The notes under the pieces: generated by a model
Database searches by the model: none
What the model was told of the DNA's origin: nothing
What the model saw: the letters and a program-made list of their open reading frames with translations, nothing else
Part shown: in pieces, positions 1-9,800 of the stretch
Numbering within the stretch: position 1 is the first letter of the stretch
How the letters are laid out: each line of letters starts with the position of its first letter
Translations under genes and position numbers: made by a program
Assembly: GCA_964017125.1 (NCBI GenBank)
Contig: OZ024912.1
Location: forward strand, 60,912,107-60,976,106
Reading direction: 5' to 3'
From: Flabesymbios commensalis
Taxonomy: Eukaryota > Annelida > Polychaeta > Terebellida > Flabelligeridae
DNA: 64,000 nt

Positions 1-1201
1 AGTCGTTTTGAGTTAAATTACCATTTTCTTTAATTATTGGCTTGGATGCGCCGCCTGATTTCTTACCATTAATACTATTGATAGTTTTCCAAAATTCTTT
101 AGAGTCTTTAGTTTCGTCTAGTTTTTTAGTTTGCTGATTCCAAAATTCTTCTCTATCTTTGTTTACTTGTTTACTTACTAAGTTGTTTAATTGATTATAT
201 AGAGTTTTATCTTCTGCTTTTTGCGTATTTCTAGCTAAGCGTCTAATTTGTCTCTTTAATTTAATTAATTTCATTGTTTCATTTGAGATAAAAAGTGCTT
301 TATCTTTACGTTTTGCTTTGGGACACGCTTTATTTAGCCCTTCTTTAATTATATTGCTTATTTTTTCGTTAGCTAAGTCTAGTTCCTCTGGTGTTTCAGG
401 TTCGAGTCTATCTAAGTTATTTATTATTTCTTTATTAAACCTGTTCCAATCTGTTTTTTCATACTGTAGAATTTCTCTCTGAAATTGTTTTTGAATTTGA
501 GGTGAAGCTAAAGTTAAATGAACTGGCAAATGATCTGAACCAATGTCATCGCCTACATCACATGATTGGATGCGTGACGCCATCTGGCGGCTAACTAGCG
601 CTAGATCTAGTAGATCGCCGCCAGAGGACGTCCCTGGTCTATAAGTTGCAGTGCTGTCGTTAGTTATTAGTAAGTCTAATTCTTCAATTATGTTAAATAG
701 AATGTCTCCGTTAGTATTTCCTACTTTACATCCGAAAAAAGTATGCTTACAATTGAAATCTCCAATAAGAATTGAAAGTGGATATAAATTAGTTATATGC
801 CTGAAATTCTCTATGTTTGGTTTAATATCTGGCGGGTTATAAATAGTAGCTAATGCCACTGTCTTACCTTGTGATTTGAAGTTTATTGCCAAAAATTCTT
901 CGTCAAAATCTGAAGTATCTATTTCATTAAATTTGATATCTTTTCTAATTAAAATAGCTACACCGCCTGCTGCATTCTGCAGGCGCCCATTAGGATAAAT
1001 TATATTTCTATCTTTTCTGATAATGTTATAATTTGGAATTCTGATTCTAGTTTGCTCTCTAAGTCTAGTCTCATTTAAAGTCACAAAATGTGGTTTATAT
1101 TCATTTAAATAGTTAATTAGTTCAGTCCTTCTTTTATATAGTCCGTTAATGTTAGCATGAATAATTTGAACGTTTTTAGTTGGTGGTAAACTGTTATCCA
1201 T
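1..1201 (-). CDS. LINE ORF2, endonuclease and start of pol (partial)
   Basis: An open frame runs from an ATG at 1201-1199 to the window edge, 400 codons without a stop. It is the N-terminal apurinic/apyrimidinic-type endonuclease that nicks target DNA for target-primed reverse transcription. Visible motifs in order: IIHANINGLYKRR near the start, VTLNETRLR (catalytic Glu region), AAGGVAILIRKD, GDFNCKHTFFG (Asp/Asn active-site motif near residue 160) and SDHLPVHL (the terminal SDH motif) near residue 230. After that comes a Lys/Arg-rich linker, then FWKTINSINGKKS, typical of the region before the RT domain. Codon use is strongly AT-rich, unlike ORF1. The RT domain lies outside the window. Confidence 0.88.
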   Translation of the reverse strand, partial: MDNSLPPTKNVQIIHANINGLYKRRTELINYLNEYKPHFVTLNETRLREQTRIRIPNYNIIRKDRNIIYPNGRLQNAAGGVAILIRKDIKFNEIDTSDFDEEFLAINFKSQGKTVALATIYNPPDIKPNIENFRHITNLYPLSILIGDFNCKHTFFGCKVGNTNGDILFNIIEELDLLITNDSTATYRPGTSSGGDLLDLALVSRQMASRIQSCDVGDDIGSDHLPVHLTLASPQIQKQFQREILQYEKTDWNRFNKEIINNLDRLEPETPEELDLANEKISNIIKEGLNKACPKAKRKDKALFISNETMKLIKLKRQIRRLARNTQKAEDKTLYNQLNNLVSKQVNKDREEFWNQQTKKLDETKDSKEFWKTINSINGKKSGGASKPIIKENGNLTQND

Positions 1202-1337
1202 ATTTTATAAGTACTGTACTGTACTTAGCCCTACTTTAGTTTTTCCTACTTTAGTTAGGTTTTTACTGGTGAGTACTGTACTGTACTAGACCTAGTAAAA
1301 ACGGCCCTACTTTTTCTACTTTAGGTTTAGGTTGTAC

Positions 1338-3251
1338 TTACAAGTTCTCAGGAAGTTGGGATAGGTAGTCTCTGATGATCAGTGGGGAGATTTCTTTCCT
1401 GAAGGCCCAACCGACTGCTTTGCTGGCTAGGTGGGGTATGTCATCCCACTCCAACTTTCCTTCGTTCCTGTGGATCGTTCTGCTGTACAGGACCGTGTGG
1501 GCTGAAAAGAGAAGGGCAAGACGGGTTAAGTCACTATCTGCTAATCTGATTAGTGGTAACTCACTCTCACCTCCTGAGGCCTTCTTGGGCTGATCGGCGC
1601 GTTCACCCTGACGTTGGTGCTCTCGGTGCTGAGTTGGCTGGGATCTCCTGTTGACTTCCTGGGTGCTGCGATGTCGCTGGCCTTCTCTCTTCTCAGCGAT
1701 CTTCCTTTTCACCTCTATTGCTCTAGGGCATCTCCCGTCAGATGCCAGGTGATCTCCTGTGCAGTTGGCGCAGTAGCTTGCTCTGGCCGTGCAGTCCTGT
1801 CTCCTGTGGGCCCCAGCGCACTTTCCGCATCTGATGTCTCTTGCCTTGCAGGAGTCCTGGGCGTGGCCGAATCTCTGGCACCTGTAGCACTGCAGGATTC
1901 TGTTCTTCTTCTTGTACTCCTCCGTCCTGCAGGAGCGAGTTCCGATGAAGAGACGGCTGTTGCTGATCGCTGCCTCCATCTCTTCCTTCTTCTCGAAAGT
2001 GACCTTCACTTTCGGGATGCCACGTCCTGAGGTCCTGTTGATGAATCGGATGACCTTCACCTTCAGACCTTGTTTCTCTAGGATGGCTTTCTCAATATCT
2101 CCCTCTCCTATTGTGGTGTCCACGTCTTTCACTACCACGCTGAGGGCGTCTTCTACCTTGGCCTCGGTAGAACTTCTTGGTGGTCTGAAGACAGCTGAGG
2201 TCCCCATGAGGCCGCTGTCTTCTCTTTTCATGGACTCGTAGATCTTCTTTGAGTCCTCTTCTGTCTCAGGAAAGATGAGTAGGTCTTTTCCCATTGTCCT
2301 CCTGGTCTCACTTACCTTTACTCCCATACGTTTGCACCATTGTATGAAAGTTAGGTGGTTTGGTCCATTGACTGAACTGGGCAGTTTCACGCCGACGATT
2401 GGCTGAACAGTTGTCTTCCTCTTCTTTTCTTCATTCTTCTTTGCTTCAGTCTTCTTATTTCCTGTTGCTGCAGGGGGCTGTTGAGCGGCGTCGCGACGCT
2501 TCATTTCTTCTCTCTTCTTTTGCTTCTTAGCTTCTTTCCTCTCTCTCTCCTCCCTGGAGGTTGGAATCGTTGTCCAGTCAGAGCGCTCTCCGTCGGACAG
2601 GATTTCTCCTTCTTCTGCCTCCGGAAGGGGGGTGGCCAGAACTTCTTCAGGTGGAGAAACGACGGTCTCCATCTCTTCTCTCTTCTCAGGCGTCTTCTGC
2701 ACTGGAGATGCCGTCCTTTGTTTCTTCGCTGGTGAGCCCCCTAAACCTAGCTCTGCTTCGGCAACTCTTACCAAGGTCGTTAGCTGCGACGACCTGTGAC
2801 CTATCTGGGCCTGGTCAACAGGTCTAAGTACCTGTGGCCGGCCGTCGGACAGCCTCCTCTTGGCTGTTGACTTTCTCGGAGTCATCTGTACTGGTGACTC
2901 TGTTAAGCACTCGTACCTACCACTATTACCTTTGGGTGGAGTTTCAACACCCTTATTTGCACCCGAGAGTGCTCCCGCAAATGACTTCTTCTTTGGAATG
3001 GCCCCCCCATTGGCTCCCTTAGGTGCAGACTTACCTGGCTTGCTGACAGTCCTAAGACTTTTTTCACGCTGCTCGTCCTCTATCAGGGCTAATCCCATTA
3101 GAGTTGTTGCCAGCTCTTTCTTGTCAACGGACGAGAGTCCGTTGATCTCCTTCAGGAGTCTCTTGAGGGCGGTACTACTCTTGGTAGTGCCGCCCTGCAC
3201 GCCCTTAGAAGGGCGGGACCCATCCCCAGCAGTTACCTTGCCACTAGGCAT
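1338..3251 (-). CDS. LINE ORF1, gag-like zinc-knuckle protein
   Basis: A 637-residue uninterrupted frame. The N-terminal half is Ser/Lys/Pro-rich and disordered, with a highly charged stretch (REERERKEAKKQKKREEM) that could form a helix. The middle (about residues 370-450) reads like the RNA-binding domain placed before the knuckles in gag-like LINE proteins (VVVKDVDTTIGEGDI ... IPKVKVTFEKK). Three CCHC zinc knuckles follow: CYRCQRFGHAQDSC, CGKCAGAHRRQDC and CANCTGDHLASDGRC. Proteins of this type bind LINE RNA in the RNP particle. The ATG at 3251 is the first of a long frame. Base composition is much more GC-rich than ORF2 of the same element. The long open frames on the opposite strand here are shadows. 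Confidence 0.88.
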   Translation of the reverse strand: MPSGKVTAGDGSRPSKGVQGGTTKSSTALKRLLKEINGLSSVDKKELATTLMGLALIEDEQREKSLRTVSKPGKSAPKGANGGAIPKKKSFAGALSGANKGVETPPKGNSGRYECLTESPVQMTPRKSTAKRRLSDGRPQVLRPVDQAQIGHRSSQLTTLVRVAEAELGLGGSPAKKQRTASPVQKTPEKREEMETVVSPPEEVLATPLPEAEEGEILSDGERSDWTTIPTSREERERKEAKKQKKREEMKRRDAAQQPPAATGNKKTEAKKNEEKKRKTTVQPIVGVKLPSSVNGPNHLTFIQWCKRMGVKVSETRRTMGKDLLIFPETEEDSKKIYESMKREDSGLMGTSAVFRPPRSSTEAKVEDALSVVVKDVDTTIGEGDIEKAILEKQGLKVKVIRFINRTSGRGIPKVKVTFEKKEEMEAAISNSRLFIGTRSCRTEEYKKKNRILQCYRCQRFGHAQDSCKARDIRCGKCAGAHRRQDCTARASYCANCTGDHLASDGRCPRAIEVKRKIAEKREGQRHRSTQEVNRRSQPTQHREHQRQGERADQPKKASGGESELPLIRLADSDLTRLALLFSAHTVLYSRTIHRNEGKLEWDDIPHLASKAVGWAFRKEISPLIIRDYLSQLPENL

Positions 3252-3559
3252 GCTAGCGGCAAGGTTAAAAATAATTTAGAAAAATTTTGACAATTTAATT
3301 GTCCCGTATACTGTACTATACTGTGCAGTATGTAGTGGGATGTGTAAGCTGTCAGTCACACTCAGGAGAGTGATGACGCGTCGCTCACTAATAGGTGTGA
3401 AAAGTGTACCTGTGTACAGACAAGCTGTACAACACAGGTAGCACGCTTAGATAGTATAATGTATCTAATTTGGTAATGCTGATCTACTAAAAGCGATTAT
3501 TGCCTCTATCTAGCGATTTAAACAGCAACAACAGAGCCCCTGTAGGGTGTTGATGCTGT

Positions 3560-3847
3560 ATGCCGTCACCGTTTTTAAATCTCTGAGATTGATTGATAAT
3601 CCCTGATCAGATTGCGTATATTGCAATGTATAGCTTTATGCCAATTTCGTATTTTGACAGCCCGTCAAAACTCGGATTAACCAGAGCCCCCACGGGTTGG
3701 TAGGTGTTCACTGGTTGAGAGCCAGAGAACGAATGAATGGGAATGAATGGTTTGTAGCCCTGGCGAGAGCGATCGACACTAATCAGAATGGATTGAGTCC
3801 GGCCGGAAGCAAGAATATTGTAGAAGCAGCAGACAACAATTGTCAAC
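3560..3847 (+). promoter_or_regulatory. Presumed CCT7 promoter and 5' UTR
   Basis: About 290 bp lie between the likely 5' end of the LINE and the CCT7 start codon, and must hold the transcription start and 5' UTR. I see no TATA box at a convincing place. The segment 3760-3800 is relatively GC-rich. A short motif, CAGAGCCCC, occurs at about 3532 and again near 3682. The LINE is transcribed away from this segment, so the two promoters would be back to back. Confidence 0.4.
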
Positions 3848-6800
3848 ATGGTAAGGGAAATATAATGGCATATCTTTGTAATCCTTTACTTTGTGTATAA
3901 ATAAATGAGGTTTTGGTTAGGAATATATCATACACTTGTTAAAGTTGCAGTATTTTTGTATAATTTACTCTACTTCTTAAGAAAAAAGATACTGAACATG
4001 TCGCCGCGGCCGGTGCCCGTCGTTGCTGTCCAAGCTTGTTCCATGTTGTTCCTGAACGTTCTAGATTTTTGCTGGAGAGTGGTATAGACCTAGTCGCACA
4101 CTACTGAAACGCAATGGTACTGGTAGTGGTAGTCTAGTCCAGTTCTACTTTGTAATAATCAATAATTTCGGCAATAACTTTCCTGTTTATTCTCAAAATT
4201 GTTTAACTTTTTTAAGTACAATTGAATATAGAATTAGTCAACATTACAATAATACAAATAGTGAAATACAACAATGCTCTGAATGTGCATCACGTGACAT
4301 GTCTCTGGTACAGTGGTAGTGATGGCAGTGAATGGCAAATCAGACGAAAATCCAAAGTTTACAAACGGGTTGAAACGGTCTGCTATAACTTTTGTCTGGC
4401 AGTGCCACTAAAATTTCGCTAAATTTTAAAGCCAGCCAGTCTCACGGCAGTGCTGTTGACTGTTGTCATTTGTCAAAGCCAAGCCCAAGGAATACCGAAT
4501 AGATAGGAATGCAGGAATTCCCATTTACTTTTTAATAGGGGGGGAGGTAGGAGTCTCGCTCCGCTCGCCTAACACCCCCCCCCCCCCTAATCACTCGGTC
4601 TCAATTCTCCCCGCCCAGAAACACAAAATCCTTGAGGAAACCTTGGATTAGTTGCAAAATTTCGAAAAAAATCGCTTGAGAATTGACTGAGCAATACCCG
4701 AAAAGCTAGGTTATTGAATATGCTTTGTAGTTCCCGCAGAGAGCTAGGCATCTGAATGCTCTCATAAGAACACACACATAATTTCTCACCGCCATAAAAT
4801 GTTAACAATAAACTCCTTGCAATTACATGCAACCCCTACCTTAGTCACCTCTTTTAAAATACATCCACAAAAAAAACTGAAATAATTAGCTAGTAGGCCT
4901 AAATGCACCAGGCTTACAGCATTTTTCAAGATCTCATCTGGCATTGGCACTCTTCTGTTTGGATTGTCATTTTTGTAACTGGTATGCCTAAAATACGAAA
5001 TGCATAGTCAAGCATGTTTGAAAATGGTGGTTTAGCACTGGGTATTATCGCCGGTTAATCCGATTTTCAAACATGTTTAAGCATTTGCCAGGCTGAGGCA
5101 CTCCTATCATGTCGGCCTCAGCCCTTGGGTGTTGGCAACTTGAAGTGCAGTGTTTTCTGTTCTTGACTTGAGGTGCAAGTTATTTTTTGTGTTATTGTGA
5201 ATTGAACCCAAAAAATACCTAAGTTGTTTCCAATTACCATGATTACATAGCTTTCCCAAACTCTTGATACAGGGCAGATATGATAGACCAACTTGGAAGC
5301 CATGACGACTCGGACCGTATGATTATATTGCTGTTCTTAGCCCATGTATCTGCCTATTAGTTACATAAACCATCTCATATTGATAATTATTAAAGTCAAA
5401 CAAAGATCTATATCTATGCAATAAATCATTTCATCAGTATATTTCATAATAAATTCTTGAATAAATTTTACTGGATTGCGTCAGTGAAACACAACTCCAT
5501 GTGGATGAATATTCTGTCATAGCTTAAGTGTAGCCATATATCAAAAAGCTATATGTGGCCTGCATGTACATTGTCATCATTCTCTTTTCTTGCTGCTGTT
5601 GTAGAATGCCCCTATAATTCTGCTGAAGGATGGGACTGATTCGTCTCAAGGAAAACCACAGCTTCTCAGCAATATTACTGCTTGTCAATCCATAGTAGAT
5701 GCAGTTCGGACAACATTGGGCCCTAGAGGCATGGACAAGTTAATGGTTGATATGAATGGTAAAGCTGAACACTTTATTCAATATTGTTTATTCATCTCAG
5801 TTTGTTTATTCATGTCACAAATTTCAATTAAATATGTTCCATTTTAATGTCTTTTTTTCAATTTTATTAACCCTTAAAGTGCTAAACACATCTAGCATTT
5901 TTTACGTCTTTTAATTTGTTCGTCAAAAAACAACAACAAATATTTCAAAAGAGAGTGTTCAATTTGCAATATTAGGACATATTTTTTTGAAATTTTAAAT
6001 AATGGTAGGTCAGTAATTTCTACCTACTTGAAGTTGTGGATCGCAGTAACTAGAACTAAATTTTAAATGGGTACAAATTAAAGGTCTATAACTTTGCACT
6101 GTAAGGGTTAATAGTGTAACATGATATGAGGCTATGTATTAACCCTTTAAGCGCTGGATTAATTTGTGAAAAACATCGCAGCCAAAGGGTTTTTTTCAAT
6201 TTAAAATCATCCTAAATGTCTTCGTTAGCTTTTTCTGATTCATTTGAATACCTATGTTATGGATCTACAGCCATTCGAAGTATTTTTACTCTACAGTGCG
6301 GGGATCGATGTCAGAATCTAACATCTACAGACGTCAGATTTTGATGACTCAAGTCGATCCCCGCACTGTAAGGGTTTATGCATAGCACAGTGATGATTTT
6401 TTTTTTGAGTGTGGCTGCCCTGATCTTGATAGGAGCCTAATCAGTTGGGTAACACATTTTCTATTGATCTTTGAGGTCATGAATGTTAGTGATATCTTGA
6501 ATGTTAGTGATACCTATTGAGAATTATGACTTTTGGCAGGGTTTCTGCTGGGGGTGGGCTCTTGGCAGATAAAATAAATATACCATATTTTGGTGTCATA
6601 TCAGTTAAAATAGGCCATTTGAAGCACAAAAATTCAACTCTGATTTTTTTCCCCTCCCCCCCCCCCCCCACTCAAACATTCCTGGCAGAAACCCCGTTTG
6701 GTATCCTAATGGCATTTAAAAAAATTTAAGATAAATATGTTTGGTGCATGTTTTGAGTGGTTTAGTGATAATGATATCATCAGGCTCTTCATATTTGTAG

Positions 6801-9800
6801 CTTGAAAACTAACCATCGTTTTTTTGCAGGCAAAGCAACCATTTCAAATGATGGAGCTACAATAATGAAACTTTTAGATGTTGTCCATCCAGCAGCTAAA
6901 ACATTGGTCGACATAGCAAAGTCACAAGACGCTGAGGTGAGTAGGCTACTGTAAATTGGTCAGTTGTTGAATATTGGACGCAGGGAGCAACGAGGCGTTT
7001 TGAAGTACAAGATTTAATTATTATTACGAAAACTGTGAAAATTTTGGGGGATACCTATTTGAAACCCACCCTGTGTATGATGAGAAATTGCTGGTGCACA
7101 TGATGGAGAAAAAACTTCGAAGTTTACATGGCAATACACATAACTAATACTAGTCAGGGCCCATGTTTCAAAAAGAGGCATTCCTAAAGTTTGTAAGGCA
7201 TTTCTTAGTAGAATTTGTCATGTAGTTGTTTTCACACAATTCGGATATGCTGATTCCAAATCTGCCCCATGCCAAGCTCTATTTTTAGTTTTTCCCTTTC
7301 AAAATTGCAAAACAAAATGGCCGCCAAAATAGCAGATAAAGTCTCAATTATCATGATTATACATCACGTCTGGGTGCACATCGGACACACAAACTTGACT
7401 TTCGAGTTCAAAATAACATTTTTGTTTTGAGGAATTTCATGTTCTAAGACCTGGTCAACTATCACGCACAAAATCCAAGATGGCCGCCAATAATACAGAA
7501 AGTACCATAACGTTTTTCTAAAAGTCATAAAAAGTTGTTTTTGGTTTGTAAATATAGGTTTTTAATACCAATAAATCGAGTACAATACAGTAATAACCTC
7601 TAAATTTTATATTACATGTAGTTTCAAGAAAAAAGCCAAGATGGCCGCCAATTATATAGAAAGTACTATAACCATTTTTCTAAATGTCGTAGGAAGTTTT
7701 TTTTGGCGCTTAAATAGTTTTCTGATACAAAAAAATTACACAGCATCAAAAAACTCAACTTCCATGTTACATGTTGTTACGGGGAATGCAAAAAATATGA
7801 TTATTTAAAAACAACACATTAACTATGAGGAAATTGCACAAAAAAGCATGTGTCACTTTCATTACTGTAGCTACATAGGCTTGCTGTGTATATCTCAGAT
7901 TTGCATGAATGCCATCATCTTGCATAATGATAATGCTAGAATAGTCAGCCTCATCAATATATTGATCATATATTTGTGCAGCTTCGGAATTGATGTAGCG
8001 ACTCCTTGATAGGACGCCATTGGCTACTTTCTCGTAGTCCTAATTCACACTTAATCAAACTAAATGTGATAGTTCTTCAGGTTGAGCAGGAAACTTTTAC
8101 GCGAGAACTAGTGCAGTTGTCCATCAATGAAGCTCCAACCACAATTTCATAGATCTGGCCAGAGTTGTATGTATTGCTAAACAGGCCTAAGATACAACGG
8201 AAACAATATATCCACTTTTTGTGGCAAGGGTTATTGACGAAGAGGATACATTGAAATACTCCAAATGGCTTAAGTTCTAGTTCTGGATGTTAATGAATTA
8301 ATTTAAATGTTAAATGATTATGCACTGTATATGTCATATTTTCATCTGAGATAACATCGCAGTGTGCATGGAAATGTTTTTGATGTAGGATACATGTGTA
8401 TTGCATAGATTATTAGATGATCAATGTTTATTACAAAAGAATAAAATAAATAACTAATAAATACTCTGTATTAATGATAATTACCCTTTCAAGCCTGAGT
8501 TTACCATTGTCATCTTCATCCACCACAAACCGCGAATTGCTGTCAGCTTGCAGTGGATGAAGGTGATTTGAAGTGGGTGAAAAATTAAAGAAAATTGCCT
8601 TGCATTGATAAACCAGTTTCATATCATGAAATTTTCAATTCTAAAACCCCTATTTGTCATGGTTGTGGGAAAATTAAGTCCTTTTTCAGGGATGTAAAAT
8701 GATGCTTTAATGCATCGTTGGGGCCTAAAGAGTTAATCTACTATGTCTGGAGGAGACAAATATACGGAATACGGCGTTCGCTCATCGTGATTGGCTCTAT
8801 CACTGAAGTTAAGCAACGTCGCGCCCTGTTCATACTTGGATGGGTGACCGCCTGGTGACTGCCAGGTGCTGTATACACTCGTGGGGCTCAGAGAACCACG
8901 TAAATCAAATGGCTCGTCTGACTGACCTAGAGCTGGACGTAAAAGAACCTCAATGGACGTAGGCGCAGTTTCCATCCAGCGATACCCCAGAAAATCCACA
9001 ATGTGTGAGTACTTGGCACATAAGGCGAATTTGCTTGGAATGAAAATAGCTTAGTGCGCCTCAATGGCAGCTCAGCTGTATATCTCCCAGGAGACTGAGT
9101 TGGAATTTGAATGATAACAGGCCTTGCTAAGTTACTCTCGATGTTCAGCGCTCTGAACAGCCGCCGGCTGGATACATGCGCTATATAAGATATCATTCAT
9201 TCATTCATTCATTCATTCATTCATTCATTCATTCATTCATTCATATAGTTATTAGGGACCTAAATATCTTCATGTCCATCATATGATTTTATCACTTTAT
9301 ATATAGTAAGACTTATTGTCTTTAACATTGATACCTCTTCCTGCAAAATAGGGTGGTCGCTCCCATACCACTTCAAGACACAACTGAACCTGTTGGGTTA
9401 TTGTATATTATGTATGATTAGAAGCATGCATGACCAGAACCTACTGATTCCTCATACATTCTACCATATTGGGCGGGGGCCCTAGGGTAGTGATTAGCAC
9501 CGCTACCTTTCACACTAGAGTTCGGGGTTCGGTTCCCAGTCTCTGCGGTTTGAAAAAAACAAAAAATGTTTCTTCCCCATCCACGTGTTAAACTCAGTAT
9601 TGTGGGAAGCCTCCGTGGCCGAGAGGTTCCGTACTCGGCCTCAGACCGCCAGGGCTCGAATTTCGAATCCTGTGTCTGGAGGACAGTGTCATCTCATTCA
9701 TCTCACCATCCTCAGGATGGCCTAAATCTACCATATCACGACTACATCTAGAAAGTTTCTGTATTTTATGTTAATCTTCATAAAAACATCCTGATCGTGC

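Larger units (their letters stand above)
1..3540 (-). mobile_element. LINE retrotransposon, 5' part, apparently intact
   Basis: A non-LTR retrotransposon on the - strand, cut by the window edge. In element order it shows a 5' leader (about 3540 to 3252), ORF1 (3251-1338), a 136-nt spacer, and the first 400 codons of ORF2 (1201-1). Gag-like ORF1 with three CCHC knuckles and an APE-type endonuclease at the start of ORF2 is the layout of the Jockey/I/R1-type LINEs; I cannot fix the clade without the reverse transcriptase. Both frames are open as far as seen, so the copy looks young. The 5' boundary is uncertain by about 100 bp because no target-site duplication can be paired (the 3' end lies outside). 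The leader and spacer both carry GTACTGTACT-type repeats. Confidence 0.85.

Noticed and set aside
1375-3279. Several open frames of 62-139 codons on the + strand opposite LINE ORF1
   Set aside because: They mirror a GC-rich coding region on the other strand and have no family motifs.
8761-8876. A working 5S rRNA gene
   Set aside because: The 5' stem is diverged, it runs into a SINE body with a microsatellite tail, and no terminator T-run follows position 8876.
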